A stretch of 64,000 nucleotides of DNA from Lachnospiraceae bacterium (GTDB taxonomy: Bacteria > Bacillota > Clostridia > Lachnospirales > Lachnospiraceae), in NCBI GenBank assembly GCA_017622845.1, contig JAGAQJ010000074.1:44541-108540 (forward strand). Reading direction: 5' to 3'. Below, piece after piece: positions 44,366 to 53,380 of this stretch; position 1 is the stretch's first letter; every line of letters begins with the position of its first letter. The translations under genes were made by a program, and so were the position numbers. The notes under the pieces were generated by a model. It was given only the letters and a program-made list of their open reading frames with translations. It made no database searches and had not been told where the DNA came from.

Positions 44366-44857
44366 ATGGAAAAAGGATTAATACAGGTGTACAGTGGGGA
44401 AGGACACGGTAAATCTGCTGCAGCGCTTGGAAGAGCCATTCAGATGGCAAGTACAGGCAGAGATGTAGTTATTATCAATTTCCTGAAGGGTAACCAGAGT
44501 GAGGAATTCCTTAAGAGAATGGAGCCGGAAATCAAAATTTTCCGTTTTGAAAAAAGCGAGGAGGAATTCGCACAGCTTTCTGATGAACGCAAGCAGGAGG
44601 AAATCCACAATATCAAAAACGGTCTGAATTTTGCAAAAAAGGTTCTCACAACCGGCGAATGCAGCCTGTTGATTTTAGATGAAGTGCTGGGACTGATTGA
44701 TAACGGCATTATCACGATTGAGGATTTAAGCCACATTTTGGAGGCAAAGGGTGAGGATGTCGATATCATTCTGACAGGAATCAGGCTGAATGATGCGGTG
44801 TGCCAGCTTGCCGATGAGGTCTTTAAGATCGAGGCAGTCAACTATAAAATATATTAA
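44366..44857 (+). CDS. CobO/BtuR-like corrinoid adenosyltransferase
   Basis: The 163-residue P-loop ATPase begins with IQVYSGEGHGKSAAALG (Walker A at 10-17) and has LLILDEVLGLIDNG near 100 as the Walker B region. These are features of the cob(I)alamin adenosyltransferase CobA/CobO/BtuR family. It is slightly shorter than classic members and lacks part of the C-terminal strand. No other cobalamin gene is close. ATG 44366 is preferred; the open frame extends 56 codons upstream through a region with a GGAAGCCGCAAAGCCGGG-type repeat, which is not coding. Confidence 0.78.
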   Translation: MEKGLIQVYSGEGHGKSAAALGRAIQMASTGRDVVIINFLKGNQSEEFLKRMEPEIKIFRFEKSEEEFAQLSDERKQEEIHNIKNGLNFAKKVLTTGECSLLILDEVLGLIDNGIITIEDLSHILEAKGEDVDIILTGIRLNDAVCQLADEVFKIEAVNYKIY

Positions 44858-44867
44858 TGATTTCAGA

Positions 44868-44893
44868 CAAGGAGCTTTTGCGGCTCCTTGTTT
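44868..44893 (+). terminator. terminator after the adenosyltransferase-like gene
   Basis: CAAGGAGC and GCTCCTTG pair over a 7-base loop and run into TTT. Confidence 0.8.
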
Positions 44894-45010
44894 GCTGCTT
44901 TACAGAGTGAAACGGAACAGTAAGGAACTGTTAATACAGAGTAAAATTTTTGGTTACATGCAGTTGACAGTCCATACATTAGGTTATATAATGAAATGAC
45001 ATAAAGAAAA

Positions 45011-45173
45011 GATAGAGGTTGCGTTTTTTATGAGTACCTTTTATGAGGTGGCAGGCATCGTTGAGGAGAAGGGAAAGGAAGGAACGCCGAAAGCGGAAGC
45101 CGCCTGAGGGCTTTTTGGCTTGGGCATACGGTTAACAGCCGTATGACTGTCATCAAACAGATGGAGAGCTATC
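45011..45173 (+). promoter_or_regulatory. lysine riboswitch (L-box) aptamer
   Basis: The region has the L-box landmarks: GATAGAGGTTGCG at the 5' end, GAGGAGAAGGGAAAGG, GAACGCCGAAAGCGG, CTTTTTGGCTTGGGCA, the ACGGTTAACAGCCGT arm, GACTGTCATC and the closing GGAGAGCTATC that pairs with the 5' end. It sits 200 bases ahead of dapA, the first lysine-branch gene. Lysine binding should end transcription early. Confidence 0.9.
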
Positions 45174-45229
45174 AATATTAAGTCAGAGCCGGCAGACGCC
45201 GGTATATGGTGTTTTGCAAGTATTGAGGT

Positions 45230-45267
45230 GCCGACCATCTAGCAATTAGGTGTTCGGTCTTTTTTTG
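45230..45267 (+). terminator. riboswitch-controlled terminator
   Basis: GCCGACCA and TGTTCGGT pair with one mismatch over an AT-rich loop, followed by seven T. It lies between the aptamer and dapA and is the expected expression platform. A GCCGGC-AGA-CGCCGG segment upstream may be part of the alternative fold. Confidence 0.75.
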
Positions 45268-45370
45268 CACACAAGCACCCGGATGAAAATGTCAGCAGAG
45301 CTGACATGTGCCCGGCACGCGGGTAGTGGAAAAGGACAAAAGGAAATTATTATAAAGGAGGACGTATATT

Positions 45371-46255
45371 ATGTCTATATTCAAAGGAGCAGGTGTTGCA
45401 ATCGTTACACCGATGAAACCAAATGGAGAAGTAAATTATGAAGCATTTGCAAAGCTGATTGAGTTTCAGATTGCAAATAAAACAGATGCTATTATTGTCT
45501 GCGGCACAACAGGCGAGGCATCGACACTCACTCATGAGGAGCATCTTGACTGTATCCGGTTCTGTGTAAAGCAGGTAGACAAGAGAGTTCCTGTTATCGC
45601 AGGAACAGGCTCTAACTGTACCGAGACTGCAATCTATCTCTCACAGGAGGCAGAGAAGGCAGGCGTAGACGGTTTGCTTTTGGTGACGCCGTATTATAAT
45701 AAGGCAACACAAAATGGCCTGTTTGAACACTTTAAGATGATTGCAGAGTCCGTTCATGTACCGGCTGTTCTTTATAATGTTCCAAGCAGAACAGGCTGCA
45801 ACATGACTCCTGCAACGATTGTCCGTCTCTGCAAGGAGGTGGAGAATATCGTCGGTGTGAAGGAAGCAAGCGGTAATATAGCGCAGGTAGCTAAGATTAT
45901 GGCATTGGCTGACGGCTGTGTAGACCTTTATTCCGGAAATGACGACCAGATTGTGCCGATTCTTTCTCTTGGCGGAAAGGGCGTTATCTCAGTGCTTTCC
46001 AATATCGCACCGGAACAGACGCACAATATCTGCCAGCTTTACTTTGACGGAAAGACAGACGAAAGCTGCAGGGAGCAGTTAAGGGCGCTTGATTTGATAG
46101 ACGCTTTGTTCTGCGAGGTGAATCCGATTCCTGTCAAAAAGGCAGTCAATCTGCTTGGCATGGAGGGCGGCGTGCTCAGAAGGCCATTGTCGGAGATGGA
46201 GGAGGCAAACGCAGCAAGACTTGAGAAGGCAATGAAGGATTACGGCGTATTATAG
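45371..46255 (+). CDS. dapA: 4-hydroxy-tetrahydrodipicolinate synthase
   Basis: The enzyme condenses pyruvate with aspartate semialdehyde at the entry of the lysine/diaminopimelate branch. It has 294 residues. The motifs are GTTGEASTLTHEEH near 45, YYNKATQNGL near 107, LYNVPSRTGCNM near 133 with the catalytic Tyr, and the Schiff-base Lys in VGVKEASGNI near 161. AAAGGAGG is placed ahead of the ATG. It lies under the lysine riboswitch and precedes dapB. Confidence 0.96.
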   Translation: MSIFKGAGVAIVTPMKPNGEVNYEAFAKLIEFQIANKTDAIIVCGTTGEASTLTHEEHLDCIRFCVKQVDKRVPVIAGTGSNCTETAIYLSQEAEKAGVDGLLLVTPYYNKATQNGLFEHFKMIAESVHVPAVLYNVPSRTGCNMTPATIVRLCKEVENIVGVKEASGNIAQVAKIMALADGCVDLYSGNDDQIVPILSLGGKGVISVLSNIAPEQTHNICQLYFDGKTDESCREQLRALDLIDALFCEVNPIPVKKAVNLLGMEGGVLRRPLSEMEEANAARLEKAMKDYGVL

Positions 46256-46317
46256 GCAGGATTACAGGAAATAATACGATACAGCAGGAACGACATTTCG
46301 GAAAGGACCATTCAAAG

Positions 46318-47070
46318 ATGACAAAGGTTATAATGCACGGTTGTAACGGAAAAATGGGTCAGATGATAACAGGCATCATTGCGGCTGACCCTGATATAGA
46401 GATAGTGGCAGGAGTGGATGCATCAGACCATATTAAAAATGCATATCCTGTGTTTCAGAGCATTGCAGAGTGTGATGCAGCAGCAGACGTGGTAATTGAC
46501 TTCTGTGCTGCCCAGGCTGTTGACGGACTTCTTGATTACTGTGTGGAGAAGCAGATTCCCTGCGTACTCTGTACGACGGGGCTTTCAGAGACACAGCTTG
46601 CCCATGTTGAGGAGGCGTCAAAGAAGGTTGCAGTGCTGAAATCTGCCAATATGTCGCTTGGTATCAATATGCTGCTGAAGATACTTAAGGATGCGGCGCA
46701 GGTTCTTGTGCCGGCAGGCTTTGACATTGAAATCGTAGAGAAGCACCACAATCTCAAGGTAGATGCGCCAAGCGGTACGGCGCTTGCGCTTGCAGACAGC
46801 ATTAACGAGGAGTTTGATAACGAGTACGAGTATGTATATGACAGAAGTCAGGTGAGACAAAAGCGCACGGACAAGGAAATCGGAATCAGCGCGGTGCGGG
46901 GCGGCACGATTGTCGGCGACCATGACATAATCTTTGCAGGCGAGGACGAGGTTATTACTTTTTCGCATAGAGCTTATTCAAAGGCGCTTTTTGGAAAAGG
47001 TGCGGTTCAGGCGGCAAAATTCCTTAAGGGAAAGCCAGCCGGCAGATATGACATGAAAGACGTCGTATAG
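46318..47070 (+). CDS. dapB: 4-hydroxy-tetrahydrodipicolinate reductase
   Basis: The second enzyme of the branch reduces the dapA product with NAD(P)H. It has 250 residues with the nucleotide-binding GCNGKMGQMI at the start, the catalytic EKHHNLKVDAPSGTA near 141 (His pair and Lys) and the GTIVGDHDIIF segment. AAAGGA precedes the ATG. The 62-base gap from dapA has no terminator, so it should share the riboswitch-controlled transcript. Confidence 0.96.
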   Translation: MTKVIMHGCNGKMGQMITGIIAADPDIEIVAGVDASDHIKNAYPVFQSIAECDAAADVVIDFCAAQAVDGLLDYCVEKQIPCVLCTTGLSETQLAHVEEASKKVAVLKSANMSLGINMLLKILKDAAQVLVPAGFDIEIVEKHHNLKVDAPSGTALALADSINEEFDNEYEYVYDRSQVRQKRTDKEIGISAVRGGTIVGDHDIIFAGEDEVITFSHRAYSKALFGKGAVQAAKFLKGKPAGRYDMKDVV

Positions 47071-47105
47071 GATTGAAGCTGTAAGACGCCGTAACGGAGG
47101 CTAAG

Positions 47106-47891
47106 ATGGAATTCAGACCATGCATTGATATACACAACGGGCAGGTGAAGCAGATTGTCGGAAGCTCTCTTGCAGATGAAAATGATTATGCAGATGAAAA
47201 TTTTGTGGCAGTCAGGGGTGCAGAGTATTATGCAGAGCTTTATAAAGAAAATGGGATAAAAGGGGGACACATTATTCTTCTCAATCCTGTGTCAAGTGCG
47301 TATTACGAGGCTACGAAGGCTCAGGCGATGAAAGCGCTTGCAGCCTACCCGCAGGGACTTCAGACAGGCGGAGGCATTAATGCAGACAATGCCTCTGAAT
47401 ATCTTGAAGCAGGCGCTTCCCACGTGATTGTGACTTCTTATGTATTTCAGGACGGATATATTAATATGGAGCATTTGGAGAAAATCAACAGAGCTGTGGG
47501 AAAAGAACATCTGGTGCTTGATCTAAGCTGCCGTATGAGAGAAGGAAAATACTATATTGTGACTGACCGCTGGCAGAAATTTACGGACGAAACGGTTGAC
47601 GACAGAACGCTTGATATGCTGATGCAGTACTGTGATGAATTTTTGATTCATGCTGTTGATGTGGAGGGAAAGAATCAGGGAATTGAGAAGGCCCTTGTAG
47701 AACAGCTTGGAGCCTGGAGCAGCCAGCCTGATAAAATTCCTGTTACGTATGCAGGCGGCGTACATAGTTATGAGGATATCGGGCTGCTTAAGCGGCTTGG
47801 CGGTGGAAAAATCAACGTCACAATAGGCAGTGCGCTGAATCTTTTCGGCGGAGAGCTTGCGTTTGATGAGGTTATCAGAAGAATACAATAG
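47106..47891 (+). CDS. hisA: HisA, eukaryotic-type ProFAR isomerase
   Basis: The 261-residue barrel enzyme isomerises ProFAR to PRFAR in histidine synthesis. It reads like the HIS6 type found in fungi and plants: CIDIHNGQVKQIVG near 6, QTGGGINADN near 82, HVIVTSYVF near 101, DLSCRMREG near 139, LIHAVDVEG near 181 and the end IGSALNLFGG. The usual bacterial HisA is shorter and differs at these places. It begins 35 bases after dapB with GGAGG, and a strong terminator follows. Histidine output may thus fall under lysine control, which is unexpected. Confidence 0.88.
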   Translation: MEFRPCIDIHNGQVKQIVGSSLADENDYADENFVAVRGAEYYAELYKENGIKGGHIILLNPVSSAYYEATKAQAMKALAAYPQGLQTGGGINADNASEYLEAGASHVIVTSYVFQDGYINMEHLEKINRAVGKEHLVLDLSCRMREGKYYIVTDRWQKFTDETVDDRTLDMLMQYCDEFLIHAVDVEGKNQGIEKALVEQLGAWSSQPDKIPVTYAGGVHSYEDIGLLKRLGGGKINVTIGSALNLFGGELAFDEVIRRIQ

Positions 47892-47892
47892 T

Positions 47893-47927
47893 AAAAAGCT
47901 TCGTGATATCAATTCACGAAGCTTTTT
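47893..47927 (+). terminator. terminator of the dapA-dapB-hisA operon
   Basis: A 14-bp perfect stem (AAAAAGCTTCGTGA with TCACGAAGCTTTTT) has a 7-base loop. The U run is part of the 3' arm. Confidence 0.9.
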
Positions 47928-48020
47928 AATGAGTGGAGAAGACATTCCTCTATTAAAAAATTTATGATTGTTCAGGGTAGGAATCTGCACTTGCTGCAAA
48001 TTCCGTAAGATAATGTAACG

Positions 48021-48082
48021 TTTACAGGCATGAAGCCGTTTCCGGAGAAAATTCTGCGTGGCTTTATGTTCGCAGCTGTAAA
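48021..48082. repeat. imperfect inverted repeat between hisA and the cold-shock gene
   Basis: TTTACAG and CATGAAGCC (48021-48037) pair with GGCTTTATG and CTGTAAA (48060-48082), giving a two-part stem. There is no T run on either strand, so it may be a structured 3' end of the cold-shock transcript rather than a plain terminator. Confidence 0.5.
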
Positions 48083-48104
48083 TGCATAAAATAGCAGCGA
48101 AATC

Positions 48105-48305
48105 TTATAATTTCGTCACATTAACTGCCTGAGGTCCCTTTTCACCGTTTACTATCTCAAACTCTACGCTGGCGCCTTCTTCCAATGACTTGAAGCCTTC
48201 CATTAAGAGTCCTGAGTAATGAACGAAGACGTCATTGCCGGCTTCATCTGAGATAAAGCCATAACCCTTCTGATTGTTGAACCACTTTACTGTACCTTTG
48301 TTCAT
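48105..48305 (-). CDS. cold-shock protein (CspA family)
   Basis: The 66-residue protein is a single cold-shock domain with RNP1 KGYGFISDE and RNP2 VFVHYSGL. It binds single-stranded RNA/DNA and acts as an RNA chaperone. GGAGGT on the minus strand precedes ATG 48305. The leader towards 48425 is long and could fold, as in other csp genes, and it contains a CGGAAGCTGCAGGGCTGAA segment like the small motif seen near purE and purD. Confidence 0.95.
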   Translation of the reverse strand: MNKGTVKWFNNQKGYGFISDEAGNDVFVHYSGLLMEGFKSLEEGASVEFEIVNGEKGPQAVNVTKL

Positions 48306-48471
48306 GATAGATACCTCCAAAATATATTCAATACTGCAGGCGCCCTTCGGCGCTGCATTCCGTTAACCGGAAGCTGCAGGGCTGAATTGTCATATACTTC
48401 CTGCAACGTTTATAGAATAGCATAGCATGTTCCAAAAGTAAAGATATTATGTTTGCATTTTCCTCATTCGG

Positions 48472-48543
48472 GTAACAGTTCAGCCGTATGGATTATTTGC
48501 CGTTTTCGTCCGGATAGGAATGCATAAAAGGCTGAACTGTTAT
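48472..48543. repeat. dispersed palindromic repeat, complete 72-bp copy
   Basis: The left end GTAACAGTTCAGCC (48472-48485) and right end GGCTGAACTGTTA (48530-48542) are perfect inverted repeats. The centre carries CCGTTTTCGTCCGGATAGGA, shared with the 32.2-kb and 8.0-kb copies. It lies in the 368-base gap between the cold-shock and M23 genes. The rest of the gap holds the cold-shock leader and a weak TTGTAA-18-TAAAAT promoter for the M23 gene. Confidence 0.9.
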
Positions 48544-48673
48544 AAAAAATGTGTTGTTCATTTTGTGTGCCCTTGTAAACCGGGGGGATAGTATGGTAAA
48601 ATAGAAATGTTCGGAGTCAGGAAATTCGAGGTTTGCTTCGAATCATGATGTGATGTTTATGGAGGTGTGCGTG

Positions 48674-49405
48674 TTGGACGACAAAGAAGTGAAGAAAAAA
48701 AGAGAAAAGATAAACTATAATGTATTGTTTGTTCCGGATAAGGATACAGAAGCAGTTAAGCACCTTTCAGTCAGCCTGGAGGTATTGATTGGTTTCTTTG
48801 CAGCAATCGCTTTTCTTATTATAGCAGCGCTGGCATACTGCTTTATCGTTACAGGCGAACTGAACCGCGCAAACAACAATGTACTTACGCTCAAGACACA
48901 GGTTGATGAGATTACGCAGAAAAATACAGAACTGACAGATGAAAATAATGTCCTTCAGGAGAAGGTTACAATACTGAGCGATACGGTAAACGATAAGGTA
49001 CAGCAGGAGGAGGAGCGGGAGGCGGAAATCGCGAAATCCTATATCCCGACGGGATTTCCGCTGAAGGGAACTGCTTCATACAGCGAGGAAGAAACGGAGC
49101 TTGACGGAAATCCGATTGCAATCTTTCACGCGTCCCGGGGCACAAGCGTGATAGCAACGGCAAACGGTACAGTGTCCTCAATCGCAGGCAGCGCAGAGGC
49201 GGGCTATATCGTGATGATTGACCACGGCAACGGATACTATTCCGTGTATCGAAACGGTGCGGAGCCTGAGGTTAAGGAGGGCGATGAGGTTACCAGTTCA
49301 ACGGAGCTTTTTGATATACAAACAGGATATGAGCAGCTGGGGTATCAGATTATCGAAAACGAGGCATATATAGACCCGCTTGAGCTTATGGAAATCTATG
49401 GGTAA
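48674..49405 (+). CDS. membrane-anchored M23/LytM-like protein with lost zinc ligands
   Basis: The protein of about 243 residues has a basic start, one membrane helix (about 32-58), a coiled coil (NNNVLTLKTQVDEI onward) and a C-terminal LytM fold (VIATANGTVSSI, GYIVMIDHGNGYYSVY, VKEGDEVT). The expected first ligands (HxxxD) are replaced by FHASRG, and the last HxH reads YRN. It should not cut peptidoglycan and may act as a regulator, like EnvC-type factors. The likely start is TTG 48674, eight bases after GGAGG; a GTG at 48671 or an ATG at 48659 is possible. Confidence 0.75.
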   Translation: MDDKEVKKKREKINYNVLFVPDKDTEAVKHLSVSLEVLIGFFAAIAFLIIAALAYCFIVTGELNRANNNVLTLKTQVDEITQKNTELTDENNVLQEKVTILSDTVNDKVQQEEEREAEIAKSYIPTGFPLKGTASYSEEETELDGNPIAIFHASRGTSVIATANGTVSSIAGSAEAGYIVMIDHGNGYYSVYRNGAEPEVKEGDEVTSSTELFDIQTGYEQLGYQIIENEAYIDPLELMEIYG

Positions 49406-49407
49406 AT

Positions 49408-49442
49408 AAAAAGGTCAGAAGTTTTGAAGCTTCTGACCTTTT
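49408..49442 (+). terminator. terminator after the M23-like gene
   Basis: A stem of at least 12 bp (AAAGGTCAGAAG with CTTCTGACCTTT) is followed by T residues. It may also serve the convergent TrpR-like gene. Confidence 0.85.
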
Positions 49443-49500
49443 GTGCATGCTGACACCTGATTTCCTCCGCTGAATTGCATACGGGTTCGGTCCACCCTTA

Positions 49501-49800
49501 CTAATTTTTGCCGGATTCGGCAAGACGCTCGAATATCAGTTCGTAACCATCGCTTCCGTAATTCAGGGAACGGTTGACACGGCTTATGGTGGCAGTTGAG
49601 GCGCCTGTTTTTTCGGCTATTTCCAGATACGTTTTCCGGTCGCGCAGCATCGTGGCAACTTCAAAACGCTGGGAAAGGGACAACAATTCATTTACGGTGC
49701 ATAAATCCTCAAGGAAATTATAGCTTTCTTCTCTCGTTCTGAGACATAAGAGCGCATCAATCAGATGGTCTACCGCCTCCGTTTTTATCTTTTTATTCAT
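49501..49800 (-). CDS. YerC/YecD-type TrpR-like DNA-binding protein
   Basis: The 99-residue protein matches the TrpR superfamily by its helical core and helix-turn-helix (LSLSQRFEVATMLRDRKTYL, then EKTGASTATISRVNRSLNYG). The YerC family is widespread in Firmicutes and its regulon is not clear. GAGGTAAGCC on the minus strand precedes the ATG. Confidence 0.88.
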   Translation of the reverse strand: MNKKIKTEAVDHLIDALLCLRTREESYNFLEDLCTVNELLSLSQRFEVATMLRDRKTYLEIAEKTGASTATISRVNRSLNYGSDGYELIFERLAESGKN

Positions 49801-49940
49801 TGGCTTACCTCCATAAGATTTATCGGTACAGGCATTGCTGCGGTAAAAATATTTGCTTTAATACTGTAAAATTTTAAAGTTTTAAATATTGTAGCATATT
49901 TTCCTGATAATGTAAATGCAAACGTGTGGAAGGAATTGAC

Positions 49941-50025
49941 AGAACAGTTGCCAGTACACAGAAGGGCGGCATAGAACTACCGCCCTTCGTTCCGGCTAAA
50001 ACAATGCATAAGGCTGAACTGTTAC
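49941..50025. repeat. dispersed palindromic repeat with internal hairpin
   Basis: The left end is degenerate (AGAACAGTTGCCAGTACACA) and the right end is GGCTGAACTGTTAC (50012-50025). The centre has a perfect 9-bp stem GAAGGGCGG/CCGCCCTTC (49961-49969 with 49980-49988). It is the main content of the 465-base gap between the TrpR-like and ABC transporter genes. From 50026 to 50265 I see no gene and no clear promoter. Confidence 0.8.
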
Positions 50026-50265
50026 AACAAGGGTTGGCTGTCAAACACGTGAAGCAGGCTGCTGATTGCCGTGGATTGCACTGGCTGCATGGCTGCTGCC
50101 GTGGAAATCAGTCACAGAAAAAACACATTTTTACCATATTTTATACAAACTTCCTGCATACAATATTTATGGGACAATCGGAGAGGAACTTTTTCCGGTT
50201 GCCGGTGCGAGCCTAAAGCTTCTGCAGTGCGGCTCCGTACATATAAAAACGGGAGGTAGAAGGAT

Positions 50266-51231
50266 TTGATTGAGGTACAAAATCTTACAAAAAAATACGG
50301 CAGTCATCTGGCAGTTGACAATCTGTCCTTTCAGGTAGACAAGGGCATGATTTATGGGTTTCTTGGTCCGAACGGCGCCGGAAAATCAACAACGATGAAT
50401 ATTATGACCGGTTATATCGCAGCAACGGACGGCACGGTTAGAATTAACGGCTATGATATATTAAAGGAGCCGGAGAAGGCGAAAAAGTGCATTGGCTATC
50501 TGCCGGAGCTGCCGCCTGTGTATCCGGACATGACGGTTTATGAATATCTGAAATTCGCAGCGGAAATCAAACAAATCAAAAAAGCACAGCGTAACGGGCA
50601 GATTGAATCAGTAATGGAACAGACACAGATTGCGGATGTTCAAAACAGACTGATTAAAAATCTGTCGAAAGGATATAAGCAGCGAGTCGGGCTTGCGCAG
50701 GCAATTCTGGGGGAGCCGGAGGTTATCATATTAGATGAACCGACAGTCGGACTTGACCCCAAGCAGATTATTGAGATACGAGAGCTTATCCGTACGCTTT
50801 CTGACAAACATACTATTCTTTTAAGCTCCCATATCCTTTCCGAGGTCAGTGCAGTGTGCGACCATATTTTGATTATCTCGAAGGGAAAGCTGGCAGCAAG
50901 CGGTACGCCCGAGGAATTAATGACACTGCTTAAGGGAGGAAAGCAGCTTGAAATTACAGTTCTTGGAGAGCAGGAGCGTTTTGAAAATATTTTGAAAGAA
51001 ATGGACGAGGTAGAAAGCTTTCACGTCGAAACAGGCGCGAAGGAAGGCGAATTGCATGGACTTGTGCGTTTTGCAGCGGAAAAAGATATTCGAAAGGAAC
51101 TGTTTTACCGCCTGGCGGCATCGGATATGCCGATCATGTCGCTTGGCCTGTCTGAGAAATCATTGGAGGACGTGTTCTTAGAGCTTACGGACGAAGGAAA
51201 GGGGGAGAGCGGAAATGACGGCAATTTATAA
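50266..51231 (+). CDS. ABC transporter ATP-binding protein (GldA-like)
   Basis: The 321-residue ATPase has Walker A GPNGAGKST near 36, signature LSKGYKQRVGLAQAI near 136, Walker B VIILDEPTVGLDP near 157 and the switch His in LLSSHIL. A C-terminal extension of about 90 residues is typical of exporters of the CcmA/GldA type. It starts with TTG (50266), ten bases after GGGAGG. The stop overlaps the permease gene by 17 bases. Confidence 0.93.
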   Translation: MIEVQNLTKKYGSHLAVDNLSFQVDKGMIYGFLGPNGAGKSTTMNIMTGYIAATDGTVRINGYDILKEPEKAKKCIGYLPELPPVYPDMTVYEYLKFAAEIKQIKKAQRNGQIESVMEQTQIADVQNRLIKNLSKGYKQRVGLAQAILGEPEVIILDEPTVGLDPKQIIEIRELIRTLSDKHTILLSSHILSEVSAVCDHILIISKGKLAASGTPEELMTLLKGGKQLEITVLGEQERFENILKEMDEVESFHVETGAKEGELHGLVRFAAEKDIRKELFYRLAASDMPIMSLGLSEKSLEDVFLELTDEGKGESGNDGNL

Positions 51232-53380
51232 AAAGGAGCTGCATTCCCTGATGCATACTATGATCGGGTGGCTGTTTATGCTCGTAATCATATGCCTTTT
51301 CAGCATATATGCTTCTGTCTACAATATGGCGTATGGTTCGCCGTATGTGGCATATTCTTTGGACGCCATTCTGTTTTTATTTTTTATAACTGTTCCGATT
51401 TTGTCCATGCGGGTTCTTGCAGAGGAAAGAAAGCAGAAAACAGATCAATTACTGCTTACGTCGCCTGTTTCCGTAGGAAAAATTGTGTTGGGAAAGTATC
51501 TTGCCATGGTTACGGTTTTTCTGATTCCTGTGGCATTATTTTGCCTGTTTCCGCTGTTTTTGAGCAGATACGGCACGGTGCCGATGGCTGAGTCCTATGT
51601 TGCGGTCCTTGCATTTACCTTGTATGGTCTGGCAGCAATTGCCGTGGGATTGTTTTTGTCAAGTCTTACGGAAAATATCGTGATAGCAGCAGTCGTCACG
51701 TTTGTCGTGCTGTTTATAACATATATGATGCAGGGAATCAAAGGATTGATATCAAGTACGGGAAATCTGATTACGGATTTTCTGGGGATTTTTGATTTTT
51801 ATTCGCATTACAGCGGTATGATCAGCAGTGTGACAGATGTAACAGGAAACAGCAGAATTACGACGGTGTTTGATGTAACAGTTGTTGTTTATTTTATATC
51901 AGTCATTGTCTTGATGTTGTTCCTGACGACACAGTCTATCCAGAAAAGGCGCTATACGGTATCCGTAAAGAATCATTCCATGCGGAACATCACAATGGGT
52001 GCATACAGTTCAATAACAATTGTTATCGTAATTGCCCTGACTGCGGCAGTAAATTTAATTGTTCAAAAGCTGCCTGATAAGTATACCAGCATTGATGTTT
52101 CCTCCAACCAGCTTTACAGTATTACGGAACAGACGCAACAGGTTGTCAGGGGACTTGAGGAGGAGGTTCAGATTTATGTATTGGCAAAGGAGGAAAATGC
52201 GGACGAAGTGCTCAGGCAGACGCTTGCAAAATATGCTGAGCTTTCCTCTCAGGTGAAAATAAGCTATATTGATCCTTTGCTGAATCCGAACTTTGCAAGC
52301 TCTTATACCTCTGACAGTATTTCGCAGAATACAGTAATCGTGGAGACGCAGAAACGGTACAAGGTGATTCCGTATTCGGATTTTTATGAGACAGAGTTTG
52401 ATTATTCTACATATCAGCAGAGCGTTACCGGATATGACGGTGAAGGGCAGCTTACCAGTGCCATTGCATATTGCACCAGTGATGATATGCCTAAAATTTA
52501 TGTGATTGCAGGTCACAACGAGTATACGCTTGACACAGGCTTTACGACGGCTATCGAGAAGGAGAACATTGCGTATGAGACGATTAGCCTGATGGATTAT
52601 GACGCGGTGCCGGAGGATGCCCGGTGCATCATTATCCATGCACCCGAAAAGGACTTTTCTGCAGATGATGCAGATAAGGTTATCGCATATCTCAACAATG
52701 GCGGAAAAGCAATTATCACAACGGAGTATGTAAATGCTGAGCTGCCGAATTTTAAACGCATTTTGTCTGAGTATGGAATGACGCTTCAAGAAGGCTGTGT
52801 TGTGGATAATAACGCAGAAAACTATTATCAGGCACAGATTTTCCTGCTTTCTTCGGTGGAGTATGCCGATGAGACAGAAGGACTGCATGGCAGCTACAGT
52901 TATGTCATGGCACCGTTTGCGCAGGCTGTGACGGTTCCTGAAAACGAAGTCGAACAGATGACTTATACAAAGCTGCTTACAACCTCAGAGGATTCTGTGC
53001 TGAAAAGCGCAGATAAGGAAATAACGACATTTGAAAAGGAGGAAGGGGACATTGAAGGTCCGTTCTGCATTGGGGTCAAGGCCGAAAAAACAGATGGAGA
53101 GATAACTTCTGTATTATATGTGTTCACCAGTGCACAGCTTTTTACAGACCAGTATGACAGCTATGTGTCAGGAAATAACAAACAGCTCTTCTCTAATATT
53201 ATGGGAACCATTGCAAACCATGAGGTCAGCGTCTCGATTCCTGTAAAGAGCTATACGCTTGACTGGCTCACAGTGCCTGAGAAGGATTCGCGAATATTTA
53301 AATCAATCGGAATGATTGTTATTCCGGCGGTGCTTTTCATAGCAGGTCTGGGCATTTGGCTTGTGCGGAGAAAACAGTAG
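51215..53380 (+). CDS. ABC permease fused to a GldG-like extracellular domain
   Basis: The 721-residue protein combines an ABC-2 permease (about six helices within 1-240), a further helix near 265, a long outside region of the GldG/ABC-type uncharacterised-transport kind (about 285-690) and a last helix (about 693-715) with a basic end (VRRKQ). In other bacteria GldF and GldG are separate proteins. With the ATPase before it and the DUF4340 protein after it, it forms a complete three-gene exporter set. The substrate is not known. Confidence 0.87.
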   Translation: MTAIYKKELHSLMHTMIGWLFMLVIICLFSIYASVYNMAYGSPYVAYSLDAILFLFFITVPILSMRVLAEERKQKTDQLLLTSPVSVGKIVLGKYLAMVTVFLIPVALFCLFPLFLSRYGTVPMAESYVAVLAFTLYGLAAIAVGLFLSSLTENIVIAAVVTFVVLFITYMMQGIKGLISSTGNLITDFLGIFDFYSHYSGMISSVTDVTGNSRITTVFDVTVVVYFISVIVLMLFLTTQSIQKRRYTVSVKNHSMRNITMGAYSSITIVIVIALTAAVNLIVQKLPDKYTSIDVSSNQLYSITEQTQQVVRGLEEEVQIYVLAKEENADEVLRQTLAKYAELSSQVKISYIDPLLNPNFASSYTSDSISQNTVIVETQKRYKVIPYSDFYETEFDYSTYQQSVTGYDGEGQLTSAIAYCTSDDMPKIYVIAGHNEYTLDTGFTTAIEKENIAYETISLMDYDAVPEDARCIIIHAPEKDFSADDADKVIAYLNNGGKAIITTEYVNAELPNFKRILSEYGMTLQEGCVVDNNAENYYQAQIFLLSSVEYADETEGLHGSYSYVMAPFAQAVTVPENEVEQMTYTKLLTTSEDSVLKSADKEITTFEKEEGDIEGPFCIGVKAEKTDGEITSVLYVFTSAQLFTDQYDSYVSGNNKQLFSNIMGTIANHEVSVSIPVKSYTLDWLTVPEKDSRIFKSIGMIVIPAVLFIAGLGIWLVRRKQ

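Noticed and set aside
52055-52888. Long antisense frame (277 codons) opposite the permease gene
   Set aside because: The composition is that of a reverse-strand shadow, and the sense gene has clear domains over the whole range.
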